Shown here in pieces: positions 1 to 7,927 of a stretch of DNA of 64,000 nt. The notes under the pieces are model-generated. The model was not told the origin of the DNA. It was given only the letters and a program-made list of their open reading frames with translations, and did not search any database. Position numbers and translations under genes: made by a program. The stretch spans positions 1,364,001-1,428,000 of the forward strand of contig CAWAGV010000001.1 of the NCBI GenBank assembly GCA_963781725.1, written 5' to 3'. This DNA is from BOG-931 sp963781725 (GTDB taxonomy: Bacteria; Pseudomonadota; Alphaproteobacteria; Rhizobiales; Xanthobacteraceae). How positions within the stretch are numbered: position 1 is the stretch's first letter; each line of letters starts with the position of its first letter.

Positions 1-273
1 CGGTCCGGCACCAAAATATCCACCGACCGGATACGGATAGGCAGACCGCGCTGCGGCATTGAACCTGCCGTTGCTTTGCCAGTTCGGTCCGGCCGCGGGC
101 GTGTAATTTGGATAGGGCGGAACTGCCGCAACGTCCACACCCAGCCGGGACGCGGCCGGCGGGGTTGTTCTCGCCTTGACGTGCGCGGTGGCGGCCATCG
201 CGTGTCCGCCCAAGGCGAGAGATGCCAACACAACACCAGTCGGTATGAACGATTTCTGGATAAGCGATCTCAT
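1..273 (-). CDS. secreted small protein, 3' part cut by window edge
   Basis: Reading leftward from the ATG at 271-273 there is an open frame to the window edge (91 codons). It begins MRSLIQKSF and continues with a hydrophobic stretch ending GGHAMAA, a likely Sec signal peptide, followed by a Pro/Tyr/Asn-rich region (PPYPNYTPAAGPNW). A GGAGTG ribosome binding site lies at about 278-283. The gene is divergent from the porin gene at 514. I do not recognise the family; it resembles the many small exported proteins of Bradyrhizobium relatives. Confidence 0.6.
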   Translation of the reverse strand, partial: MRSLIQKSFIPTGVVLASLALGGHAMAATAHVKARTTPPAASRLGVDVAAVPPYPNYTPAAGPNWQSNGRFNAAARSAYPYPVGGYFGAGP

Positions 274-513
274 GGCACACTCCTTATTTGGTCGGCGTTG
301 AACCGAGGAGAATCTCGAACGCCGTATGATTGAGGGTATGCCGCGAGGCTGAACGGCCGATGGCCGGCGGATTAATTGTCGTCCAGAATTGGTAAGCCGG
401 TAGCGAAAAACGAGGATGTGAGCGCGGCCGCGATTGCTGTCTACTGTTGCGCCGTGGACACAGCCCCGATGCCGGCTTCGCTCTACAATCCATGCAGGCA
501 ATGGGGTTGGACA

Positions 514-1374
514 ATGCGAAAGATCATCGGCATCGCGCTCGCGACGGCATCGCTGGCCGTGCCGGCGTTCGCCGCCGACATGCCGGTCAAGGCTCCCCCC
601 GCGCCGCCGGCGTCGGCCGACAGCTGGACCGGGCCCTATCTCGGTTTCGAGGTCGGCTACGGATGGAATAACAACGCAGTCAATCTGTCGCCCAACGATC
701 CAGCGGCCGCAGATCTTTTAGCTGGAAACTTGCCGCTGGGCGGCGTGCCGGTCGTGAGCGCATACACATTGCGGCCGAGCGGCGCCGTCGGTGGAATCGA
801 GGCCGGCTACAATTGGCAAAGCGGACCCAATTGGCTCCTGGGCCTGGAAGCAGACTTCAGCTTCGCCGGTTTGAGCGGTCAGGCGGCCGGCTCCTCTGTT
901 CTCGCACCTGGAGCGGCAACACAGACGGTGACCGTGCAGCAAACCACCGATTGGTACGGGACCGTCCGCGGCCGTTTGGGATGGCTTGCCACGCCGAGCC
1001 TGCTGATTTTCGGCACCGGCGGCCTAGCCTATGGCCGGGTCACCGAGTTGGCCAACTATGCTTTTTCCAGTGGAGTCATCGGCGGGTTCGGCCGCGGCGC
1101 AGGAACGTCGTTTTTTTGCAATGCAAACACGCCGTGTTTCTCGGGGAGTTCAACCACAACCCGGATCGGCTGGACGGCGGGAGGCGGCGCCGAATTTCGC
1201 GTCAGCCCCCACGTGAGCCTGAAGGCCGAATATCAAGTCGTGGACCTTGGCACACAGTCGGCAAGAGTCACGGCTCATACCGCCGCCAATCCGGGAGACA
1301 CGCCTTCGTCGTTCAACGCCGCCTTCCGCGATCAGATACAAATCGTTCGCGTCGGACTGAACTGGCATCTGTAA
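514..1374 (+). CDS. outer-membrane beta-barrel porin (Omp25/31 type)
   Basis: Encodes 286 aa. The start is the ATG at 514 (MRKIIGIALATASLAVPAFA, then AADMPVKAPP), which places a clean signal peptide at the N-terminus; the open frame runs upstream to 376 without signal-like sequence. After the AADMPVKAP linker typical of this family, TWxGPYLGFEVGYGW opens an eight-strand barrel, with alternating aromatic strands (DWYGTVRGRLGW, IGWTAGGGAEF) and a C-terminal strand ending VGLNWHL. Such proteins sit in the outer membrane and are often immunogenic or adhesive. It is a single gene with no obvious operon partner. Confidence 0.85.
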   Translation: MRKIIGIALATASLAVPAFAADMPVKAPPAPPASADSWTGPYLGFEVGYGWNNNAVNLSPNDPAAADLLAGNLPLGGVPVVSAYTLRPSGAVGGIEAGYNWQSGPNWLLGLEADFSFAGLSGQAAGSSVLAPGAATQTVTVQQTTDWYGTVRGRLGWLATPSLLIFGTGGLAYGRVTELANYAFSSGVIGGFGRGAGTSFFCNANTPCFSGSSTTTRIGWTAGGGAEFRVSPHVSLKAEYQVVDLGTQSARVTAHTAANPGDTPSSFNAAFRDQIQIVRVGLNWHL

Positions 1375-1430
1375 CGGCATACAAATGCCGCGGCGGCGCG
1401 GCTGGCAAAGTGATCGCCAAAGTGATCTCA

Positions 1431-1460
1431 ATGTCCGCTAGTGACCCAAAGCAGACTTTG
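1431..1460. repeat. interspersed palindromic repeat, copy 1
   Basis: The sequence ATGTCCGCTAGTGACCCA followed by AAGCAGACTTTG is an imperfect palindrome (TCCGCT / AGCAGA arms around TGACCC). The same design recurs through the left 26 kb of the window. It lies between the convergent porin and TctC genes. Confidence 0.6.
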
Positions 1461-1482
1461 CACGGGCGTCAGGCTTTCACGT

Positions 1483-2460
1483 TTACTCGGGCTTGATGCC
1501 GGCGAATTTGACCACCTTCGCCCACTTCTCGATGTCCTCAACGATGAGTTTACCGAATTCGGCGGATGAGCTTGCAAGCGTTGAGTAGCCAAAATTCGCG
1601 ATCCCCGTCTTCATCACCGTGTTGGCAAGACCTGCGTTGATTTCCTTGTTGAGCCTGTCGACAATGTCGGTAGGCGTGTTCTTTGGCGCGCCAATACCCA
1701 GCAAATTGCTCGCATCGTATCCCGGCAAAAAATCGCCAATGGCTGGGATGTCTGGCAGTGCCGCCGAGCGTGTTGCCGTTGTGACTGCCAGTGCGCGTAG
1801 CTTGCCGGCTCTGATTAACTCGACCGACGCAGAAAAGGTATCGAATACGACCTCGACCCGACCGCCCATCAAGTCAGCCAACGCAGGCGGCGCGCCGCGA
1901 TACGACACCGCCGTCATATCGACGCTAGCCATCATCTTGAACAGCTCACCATAAACATCTAGCAGGCTTCCACTGCCACCTGTGCCCATGTTGATCTTGC
2001 CGGGATTAGCCTTGGCGTAGGCAATGAATTCAGGAACGGATTTGGCCGCGAACGTCGGGTTTACGACCATCACACCCGGCCCGCGGGCAAGGCTCTCCAC
2101 CGGCGCGATGTCGTGAATGAGATCGAAGTTGAGATTGTCATAGAGCGTGGCATTGACCGCATTCACTGAAGTGACGAGCAGGAGCGTATAGCCGTCCGGG
2201 GATGCACGCACGACCGCCTCGGCAGCAAGATTGCCGGCAGCGCCAAGACGGTTCTCGACGATGAACGACCGCCCGAGCCGCTCCGATAGCAATTGGCCCA
2301 TCAGCCGCGCAGTTACGTCAGACGCGCTGCCGACCGGAAAGCCGGCGATGATGCGCACCGGCCGCGACGGGTAGGTATCTGCCCTAGCGGTGCGCGACAC
2401 TGCCGGTACCGCGGCGGCGCCCGCTGCAAGACATAGAAATTTTCTACGGGAAGATTTCAT
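1483..2460 (-). CDS. Bug/TctC-family tripartite tricarboxylate transporter substrate-binding protein
   Basis: Encodes 325 aa from the ATG at 2458-2460, preceded by a GGGGG ribosome binding site; an upstream in-frame start at 2505 would add residues before the signal. The N-terminus SSRRKFLCLAAGAAAVPA is a Tat-like signal. The mature part has the family hallmarks YPSRPVRIIAGFPVG, a DGYTLLLV segment and the VSYRGAPPALADLMGGR region. These periplasmic proteins bind carboxylic or aromatic acids and normally feed TctAB permeases. No tctA or tctB is present in the window, so it is an orphan as is common in this group; its ligand cannot be read from sequence. Confidence 0.9.
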   Translation of the reverse strand: MKSSRRKFLCLAAGAAAVPAVSRTARADTYPSRPVRIIAGFPVGSASDVTARLMGQLLSERLGRSFIVENRLGAAGNLAAEAVVRASPDGYTLLLVTSVNAVNATLYDNLNFDLIHDIAPVESLARGPGVMVVNPTFAAKSVPEFIAYAKANPGKINMGTGGSGSLLDVYGELFKMMASVDMTAVSYRGAPPALADLMGGRVEVVFDTFSASVELIRAGKLRALAVTTATRSAALPDIPAIGDFLPGYDASNLLGIGAPKNTPTDIVDRLNKEINAGLANTVMKTGIANFGYSTLASSSAEFGKLIVEDIEKWAKVVKFAGIKPE

Positions 2461-2888
2461 GATGCCCCCAGTGTCATCCCGCAATGCGCAGGCAGACGCT
2501 TTCAACTTTCAAAAATGTGAACGTGAGGTTGGGACGCCAGCCGACAGCACCTCTGCTACCATTGCAATGATCGGGGAGTTCGGCACGTCCCGCAGGCAGC
2601 TATTGGTCAATAATACACGAGACCGTTGCGGTGCGGGAGGCAGTTCTTGACCCGAAGCAGACGTCAGCTCCGGCAGACCAATGCCGGCGGTCTCGCCCCC
2701 TAAGCTTTTGGCAATACCGCTGACGCAGCAGCACGAATTCATGCCGCGACAGCACGAAATCACTCTTAATCCACGATTAATCGCGGCCAACCAGAAATTT
2801 AATAGGTCTCGGCTAATGATGGGTGGAGTAGTGCCCGCGTTTGGCCCGGGAGAATGGCCCAAGAGAAAAGTCGGGTTTGAGCGCGTCA
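2461..2888. other. intergenic region with a half repeat and a small inverted repeat
   Basis: This region lies between the divergent TctC and GGDEF/EAL genes. It holds a half copy of the interspersed repeat (TTGACCCGAAGCAGACGT at about 2647-2664) and the inverted repeat TTAATC-CAC-GATTAA at 2766-2780, a possible operator. No convincing coding sequence was seen. Confidence 0.4.
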
Positions 2889-5498
2889 ATGCTGCGTCGT
2901 TTGTTGAATCCTATCGTCTTCCTTGGCGCCGCGATCGTCGCCCTCTGCTGGAGCGAGGTCGCCTATCAGCTCGATAGCGATTACACCGAGACGATCAATC
3001 TAGCCGTCGAGCGCGGCGAGAGCATGGCCAAATTATTCGAGAAAGACACGATACGACTGCTCAAGAATATCGACACCACCCTGCTCCTACTGCGCCAAGC
3101 CTACCAGAACGACCCAGAGAATTTCGATCTGGTCAATACTGCTCGCCAGAGCGGACTGGTCGGTGACATCGCCACAGAGTTTGGCCAGATCGCGGCGAAC
3201 GGATATCTCGTTCAGACCACGTCGGGCCCGTTGGCGGCTCCGATCTACGTCGGCGATCGCAAGCACTTCATCGCACAACTATACAACCCAAAAGACGAGC
3301 TATTCATCAGCGATCCGGTCTTCCTGCGATCGACAGGAAAATACTCGATCCCTGTTGCCCGCCGGTTGCGCACGCTTGATGGGAGTTTCGCCGGCATCAT
3401 CACCGGCCAGGTCGACCCGCTGTTTGCCGAACAATTTTCGCAAACGCTCAAGCTCGGACGTGGCAGCAATATCAGCATTCGCGGGCTCGACGGCGTGCTT
3501 CGGGCTTCGTACGGCTTCGTCAAACCACCAATACGGCAGACCGCCGTGATGACCGAGGCCTTGATGCATGCCAGCAATGGCCACTTCTGGGGCGGCGGCG
3601 CTGCCGACGGCGTGACGCGCCTCGTCACCTATCGGACGCTGTCGGATTTTCCGCTGGTGATCACGATCGGTGAGAGCGAGGAGCACATTTTCGCCGACTT
3701 CCGTCATCATCGCTTGATCTACGCGTTGATCGCAGCCGCCTTGACGCTGGTCACGGTTATATTCGTCGTTATCATCCTGCAACGGCAGTCGGCGCTCGAG
3801 CGCACCAACAGCCGGCTAAAGACGGTGAATGGACAATTCGACACCGCGCTGAGTCAAATTTCGCAGGGTATTACGATGTACGACCGCGACCACAGGCTGG
3901 TCGTCTGGAACGATCGGTTTGCGAAAATATATGGGTTCCCGCCCGAATTGATCACGGTGGGACGGCCGTTTCGCGAGCTTCTCGCTTATCAAATAAAGAC
4001 CGGCAATATCGATCAGGATCTCGATCGCTACATAGCGATGCGTACGGAACTTCTGTCGAAGGATCAATCTTGTTCAGCGCAGCATCTACTAACGAACGGC
4101 CGCACGGTGGCCGTCTTCAACCACGCATTGGAGGACGGCGGCTGGGTCTCGACCCACGAGGACATCACGGATCGTAAGAATTCCGAGACTCGGATCGAGC
4201 AATTGGCGCATTTCGACACCCTTACCGGATTAGCGAACCGCAACTTGTTCAAGGAACGGGTCGAGGAAACGCTGGAGTATTATCGACAGGACCGAGGAGG
4301 ATTTGCGATCTTCCTTCTCGATCTCGACAAATTCAAGGGAGTCAACGATACGCTCGGACACCAAAGTGGCGACCTGCTGCTCAGGGGCGTCGCTAACCGG
4401 ATCAAGGCCACGATCAGCGAGGTTGATTTCGCCGCACGCCTCGGTGGCGACGAGTTCGCTGTACTCGTGCAGACGGGCAACGCCGGACTGCGCGAGCGCT
4501 CGGAAGGGCTGGCGGCGCGCCTGATCGAAGCGGTCAGCGCCCCGTACGCGATCGAAGGCCATCCGGTCGTAGTGGGCTGTAGCATCGGCATTGCCCTCAT
4601 CCCGCAGCACGGCGAACGCATTGACGAAGTACTGCGCAATGCTGACCTCGCTCTCTACAAGTCGAAGAGCGCGGGGCGTAATTGCTTCCACATCTATTCC
4701 AACAAAATGAAGGCGGAGGCAGATCAGCGCAGCGCACTCGAAATCGATCTGCGCGAGGCGATCTGGGGCGATCAGCTCGATGTGCACTACCAGCCGGTCA
4801 TCGAACTCGATACCGGGCGCGTGGTGTCGGTTGAAGCCCTGGCGCGCTGGAACCACAAAACCAAAGGGTCGATCCCGCCGTCTGAGTTCATCCCTGTCGC
4901 CGAAGAGGCCGGACTGATTGTCGAGCTGGGCAACTGGATTATGGTGAAGGCCTGCCACGACGTCATGCGGATGCCGAAACACATTAAGGTCGCCGTTAAT
5001 CTGTCGCCGATTCAGTTTTCTAAATCCAACGTCGTCGAAGCGGCGATGTTCGCGACGGCCGAGTCCGGACTCGCCAAGGAACGCCTGGAGCTCGAGATTA
5101 CCGAAGGCGTGCTGCTGGAGGAAAGCGAACAGAACCTCGCGACTTTGCGGCAATTGAAGGACGTCGGCGTCTCGATCGCGCTAGACGACTTCGGCGTTGG
5201 ATTTTCATCGTTGTCCTATCTTACGGTGTTTCCGTTCGACAAGGTCAAGATCGACAAGTCCTTCATAGACCGGCTCGATCGGCCGGAGACGAGCGCGGTG
5301 ATTGCGTCAATCGTCCAGCTCACGACCTCGCTCAATCGATCGACAGTGGCCGAAGGCATCGAAACCCAGGAGCAATTCGACCGCGTTCGATCGCTGGGCG
5401 TCAAGTTCGGCCAAGGCTATTTGTTCTCGAAACCGGTGCCGGCAAGCGAACTAAAATTCGAGCCCCTGAACAAAGGCTACAAGAACAAGGTGGCCTGA
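2889..5498 (+). CDS. membrane Cache-PAS-GGDEF-EAL protein (c-di-GMP synthesis/degradation)
   Basis: Encodes 869 aa from the ATG at 2889; a TTG at 2841 with GGAG upstream is a possible longer start. In order there is a TM helix (NPIVFLGAAIVAL), a periplasmic Cache-like sensor of about 240 residues, a second TM helix (YALIAAALTLVTVIFVV), a PAS domain with SQGITMYDRDHRLVVWN, a GGDEF domain with an intact RLGGDEFAVLV site, and an EAL domain with EALARWNH, AVNLS, EITEG, DDFGVGFSSL, KIDKSF and EGIET motifs. An RxxD product-inhibition site is not present before GGDEF (SEVD instead). Both activities look possible, so it is a ligand-controlled bifunctional c-di-GMP enzyme. It stands alone. Confidence 0.92.
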   Translation: MLRRLLNPIVFLGAAIVALCWSEVAYQLDSDYTETINLAVERGESMAKLFEKDTIRLLKNIDTTLLLLRQAYQNDPENFDLVNTARQSGLVGDIATEFGQIAANGYLVQTTSGPLAAPIYVGDRKHFIAQLYNPKDELFISDPVFLRSTGKYSIPVARRLRTLDGSFAGIITGQVDPLFAEQFSQTLKLGRGSNISIRGLDGVLRASYGFVKPPIRQTAVMTEALMHASNGHFWGGGAADGVTRLVTYRTLSDFPLVITIGESEEHIFADFRHHRLIYALIAAALTLVTVIFVVIILQRQSALERTNSRLKTVNGQFDTALSQISQGITMYDRDHRLVVWNDRFAKIYGFPPELITVGRPFRELLAYQIKTGNIDQDLDRYIAMRTELLSKDQSCSAQHLLTNGRTVAVFNHALEDGGWVSTHEDITDRKNSETRIEQLAHFDTLTGLANRNLFKERVEETLEYYRQDRGGFAIFLLDLDKFKGVNDTLGHQSGDLLLRGVANRIKATISEVDFAARLGGDEFAVLVQTGNAGLRERSEGLAARLIEAVSAPYAIEGHPVVVGCSIGIALIPQHGERIDEVLRNADLALYKSKSAGRNCFHIYSNKMKAEADQRSALEIDLREAIWGDQLDVHYQPVIELDTGRVVSVEALARWNHKTKGSIPPSEFIPVAEEAGLIVELGNWIMVKACHDVMRMPKHIKVAVNLSPIQFSKSNVVEAAMFATAESGLAKERLELEITEGVLLEESEQNLATLRQLKDVGVSIALDDFGVGFSSLSYLTVFPFDKVKIDKSFIDRLDRPETSAVIASIVQLTTSLNRSTVAEGIETQEQFDRVRSLGVKFGQGYLFSKPVPASELKFEPLNKGYKNKVA

Positions 5499-5572
5499 TC
5501 CTGAGGTGGTCGCCGCCTTCCGCTTTTATGATAGTCCGACGTCGAAACTCTGGCTGTTTTTTGCGCTGCGAG

Positions 5573-5585
5573 ATGTCGCTAATGA
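5573..5585. repeat. left half of palindromic repeat split by the IS element
   Basis: ATGTCGCTAATGA here and ATGACCCAAAGCAGACATT at 6944-6962 together rebuild one copy of the interspersed repeat (compare 1431-1460). The four bases ATGA occur at both junctions. Confidence 0.6.
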
Positions 5586-5628
5586 TGCTGTGGACGGCTC
5601 CTCCACCCGGCACATGAGTGCCATGGAT

Positions 5629-5651
5629 GTGGGAGCTGCTGAGGCTCCCAC
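5629..5651. promoter_or_regulatory. hairpin just upstream of the transposase start
   Basis: GTGGGAGC (5629-5636) and GCTCCCAC (5644-5651) form a perfect 8-bp stem with a 7-nt loop. It ends six bases before a strong ribosome binding site GGAGGAG (5657-5663) and 18 bases before the transposase ATG. It may protect the gene from read-through expression, as leader hairpins do in other IS elements; this is inference. Confidence 0.5.
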
Positions 5652-5669
5652 GATTCGGAGGAGCTACCC

Positions 5670-6701
5670 ATGCAACCGGTCACGACAGTTGGTCTAGACA
5701 TCGCGAAGTCGGTTTTTCAGGTCCATGGCGTCGATGGAGATGGCAATATCATCGTTCGTCGCCAACTCAAGCGGCGCTATGTGGTGGCATGGTTTCAGAA
5801 GCTGCCGCCATGCCTGGTTGGTATCGAAGCCTGCGCCTCGGCGCATCATTGGTCGCGTGAACTTCAGGCGCTTGGTCACACTGTGCGGCTAATGCCTCCG
5901 GCGTACGTGAAGCCGTATGTAAAGCGGCATAAGAACGATGCCACCGACGCCGAGGCGATCTGCGAAGCTGTCACCAGGCCGAACATGCGGTTCGTCGCGA
6001 CCAAGACGCCAGAGCAACAGAGCTGTCTGACGCTGCATCGGACCCGTCACCTGTTCATTCGCCAACAGACCTCGGTGATCAATGCCATTCGCGCTCACCT
6101 TGCGGAGTTCGGAATCGTCGCGCCGGTCGGACGCAATGGCGTCGAACAACTGCTCGGGGTCGCAGCCGACGCAAGCGACAAGCGTTTGCCTGAGGTCGCC
6201 CGCGCCTGTGTCGCTGCTCTCGGCGCCCAATTGCGGACGTTAAAGACACAGATCCTTCAGTTCGATCGCATGATCATGGCCTGGCACCGATCCAGTGAAG
6301 CGAGCCGGCGGCTCGACGACATACCGGGCGTTGGTCCTGCGTTGGCAACTGCTCTGATTGCCAGTGTCGGCGATCCGCAGGCGTTCCGATCAGGAAGGGA
6401 CTTCTCGGCCTGGATCGGACTGGTGCCGAAGCAGAACTCAAGCGGCGGCAAGGACAGGCTTGGCAGCATCAGCAAACGAGGCGATCGCTATCTGCGCAGC
6501 CTATTCACCACCGGCGCACTCGCCGTCATTCGCTATGCCAAAATCCATGGCACCAGGCATCGGCCGTGGCTCACCGCATTATTGGCGCGACGACCGACGA
6601 AGGTTGCGGCTATCGCGCTCGCCAACAAGATCGCACGCATGGCGTGGGCGATCATGGCCAAGGGCGAGCGGTACAAGGAACCTGCCGCACTCGCGGCATA
6701 A
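5670..6701 (+). CDS. IS110-family transposase (DEDD recombinase)
   Basis: Encodes 343 aa with the two-domain layout of the family. The N-terminal RuvC-like DEDD domain shows GLDIAKSVFQVHG (first Asp), GIEACASAHHW (Glu region) and KRHKNDATDAEAI (paired Asp). The C-terminal Tnp domain has DDIPGVGPALATALI, the SAWIGLVPKQNSSGG segment and SKRGDRYLRSL. The start ATG at 5670 has a near-perfect GGAGGAG site. It is full length with no frameshift. Members insert without target duplication, guided by a bridge/seek RNA encoded in the element's non-coding end. Confidence 0.95.
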   Translation: MQPVTTVGLDIAKSVFQVHGVDGDGNIIVRRQLKRRYVVAWFQKLPPCLVGIEACASAHHWSRELQALGHTVRLMPPAYVKPYVKRHKNDATDAEAICEAVTRPNMRFVATKTPEQQSCLTLHRTRHLFIRQQTSVINAIRAHLAEFGIVAPVGRNGVEQLLGVAADASDKRLPEVARACVAALGAQLRTLKTQILQFDRMIMAWHRSSEASRRLDDIPGVGPALATALIASVGDPQAFRSGRDFSAWIGLVPKQNSSGGKDRLGSISKRGDRYLRSLFTTGALAVIRYAKIHGTRHRPWLTALLARRPTKVAAIALANKIARMAWAIMAKGERYKEPAALAA

Positions 6702-6929
6702 CGAGATCACTGTGAAGGTTGGAAGGACGAACAGCACGTAATGCAGAGCCGGTCGATCCGGCGATCAGGACAACCCACATGGGCCAGAGCATCGGTTGAA
6801 TGCGAGCTAATGACCGGGACCTGATCCGCGGAGGGCATTATGGCCAGCGGTCATGTGAACCGCACTCAAAGGCCGAACACATGGCTGCACCGACCAAGCC
6901 TGCAACGTGATGATTCTTCTTGCCAACTC
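6702..6929 (+). ncRNA. candidate bridge/seek RNA region of the IS element
   Basis: About 230 non-coding bases lie between the transposase stop and the right inverted repeat, the place where IS1111-type elements encode their guide RNA. Visible structure includes ATGACCG (6810-6816) pairing with CGGTCAT (6848-6854) around a 31-nt loop, and a CCGG/CCGG stem near 6748-6761. The exact RNA ends and guide loops cannot be fixed by eye. Confidence 0.45.
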
Positions 6930-6943
6930 GGAGCCGTCCACAC

Positions 6944-6962
6944 ATGACCCAAAGCAGACATT
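6944..6962. repeat. right half of palindromic repeat split by the IS element
   Basis: ATGACCCAAAGCAGACATT continues the repeat whose left half ends at 5585. Removing the IS and one ATGA gives a single repeat copy very similar to 1431-1460. Confidence 0.6.
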
Positions 6963-7038
6963 AGGCATTGGACCTGAAACAGCGTAGCGTCCAAGGTGCA
7001 ATCAGGCGCTCAGGTCATATTAAATTGTGGGGGGTCAC

Positions 7039-7791
7039 ATGAGGACGCTTTCTTTCGCGGCAGTGGGCATCTTGGCCGGCATGATGTTGTCATCGGCTGC
7101 GACCGCAGCTGAGTTGAGGGTTCTGGCCGGCGGCGCCATGACAGCGGTGTGGGCAGGTCTCAAGCCGAAGTTCGAGCAAACCTCCGGCCACAAACTTGAT
7201 ATCTTCTTCGGGACCACGCCGAACCTGATCAAGGAAGCGACCTCCGGCGAGGCGTTCGATGTCGGCGTCGTGCCGGTCGAGGTGATGAGGGACGCCGCCG
7301 CGCGATCACATTTCGCAGCGGGGCCGACGGTGGACATAGCTCGTGTCGGCCTCGGTGTCGCGGTTCGCGCCGGTGCGCCGAAACCCAACATCTCCACGCC
7401 CGACGCGTTTAAGGCTGCTTTGCTCAAGGCGGAATCGGTGGCCTCGATTCCGGAAAGCGCGACCGGCTATTCGATCGCGAAGGTATTCGAGCGCCTCGGC
7501 ATCACCGGGCCGATGAAAGCCAAGATGAAAGCGCAGCCGACGCCGGCACAGGTCGTCGCTGTGGTCGCCAACGGCGAGGCTGAACTCGCGCTGTTCCTGA
7601 TGAACGTCTTGACGGTGCCCGGCCTGGACGTGGTTGGCCCGTTCCCCGCTGACTTGCAGCAGGATGTCGTATTCACGGCCGCGCTCGGTGCGGGCACGAA
7701 GGAAGCCACAGCCGCGAAGGCGCTCGTCGACTACCTGAAAACGCCGGACGCCATATCGGTGATCAAGAGCAAAGGTATGACGCCCGGGTGA
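7039..7791 (+). CDS. ModA-like periplasmic substrate-binding protein
   Basis: Encodes 250 aa. The ATG at 7039 is chosen because the G-run ribosome binding site (7029-7034) lies between it and the earlier GTG at 7027. A Sec signal (MRTLSFAAVGILAGMM...ATAAE) precedes LRVLAGGAMTAVWAGLKPKFE, the classic start of molybdate-binding-like proteins, then a two-lobed body with GVVPVEVMRDA and a C-terminal TAKALVDYLKTPDA. The family includes ModA and oxyanion binders, but no modB/modC follows. It is a lone gene, so the ligand is unknown. Confidence 0.85.
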   Translation: MRTLSFAAVGILAGMMLSSAATAAELRVLAGGAMTAVWAGLKPKFEQTSGHKLDIFFGTTPNLIKEATSGEAFDVGVVPVEVMRDAAARSHFAAGPTVDIARVGLGVAVRAGAPKPNISTPDAFKAALLKAESVASIPESATGYSIAKVFERLGITGPMKAKMKAQPTPAQVVAVVANGEAELALFLMNVLTVPGLDVVGPFPADLQQDVVFTAALGAGTKEATAAKALVDYLKTPDAISVIKSKGMTPG

Positions 7792-7870
7792 AACAATCAG
7801 CTGCTCAGTGGGGCAACAACGTTCAATAGATGCCACAGCGGATTGCTTAAGAAGAAGCGGCCGTTGGCGC

Positions 7871-7899
7871 ATGTCGGCTGATAGCCCCAAAGCGGCCAT
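7871..7899. repeat. interspersed palindromic repeat, diverged copy
   Basis: ATGTCGGCTGATAGCCCC followed by AAAGCGGCCAT keeps the ATGTC.GCT / AAAGCGG.CAT arms of the repeat. It lies between the convergent ModA-like and histidine kinase genes. Confidence 0.45.
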
Positions 7900-7927
7900 C
7901 GCAGAAGGCGTCCTCGTCCGCGGGACC

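Larger units (their letters stand above)
5586..6943 (+). mobile_element. IS110-family, IS1111-type insertion sequence
   Basis: The element carries one transposase gene and a 13-bp perfect inverted repeat: TGTGGACGGCTCC at 5589-5601 and its complement GGAGCCGTCCACA at 6930-6942. The repeats lie a few bases inside the inferred ends, and the long non-coding part is downstream of the transposase; both are typical of the IS1111 subgroup. The flanks are the two halves of a chromosomal palindromic repeat, with ATGA at each junction. Exact ends are inferred to within a few bases. The element looks intact and therefore recent. Confidence 0.8.
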
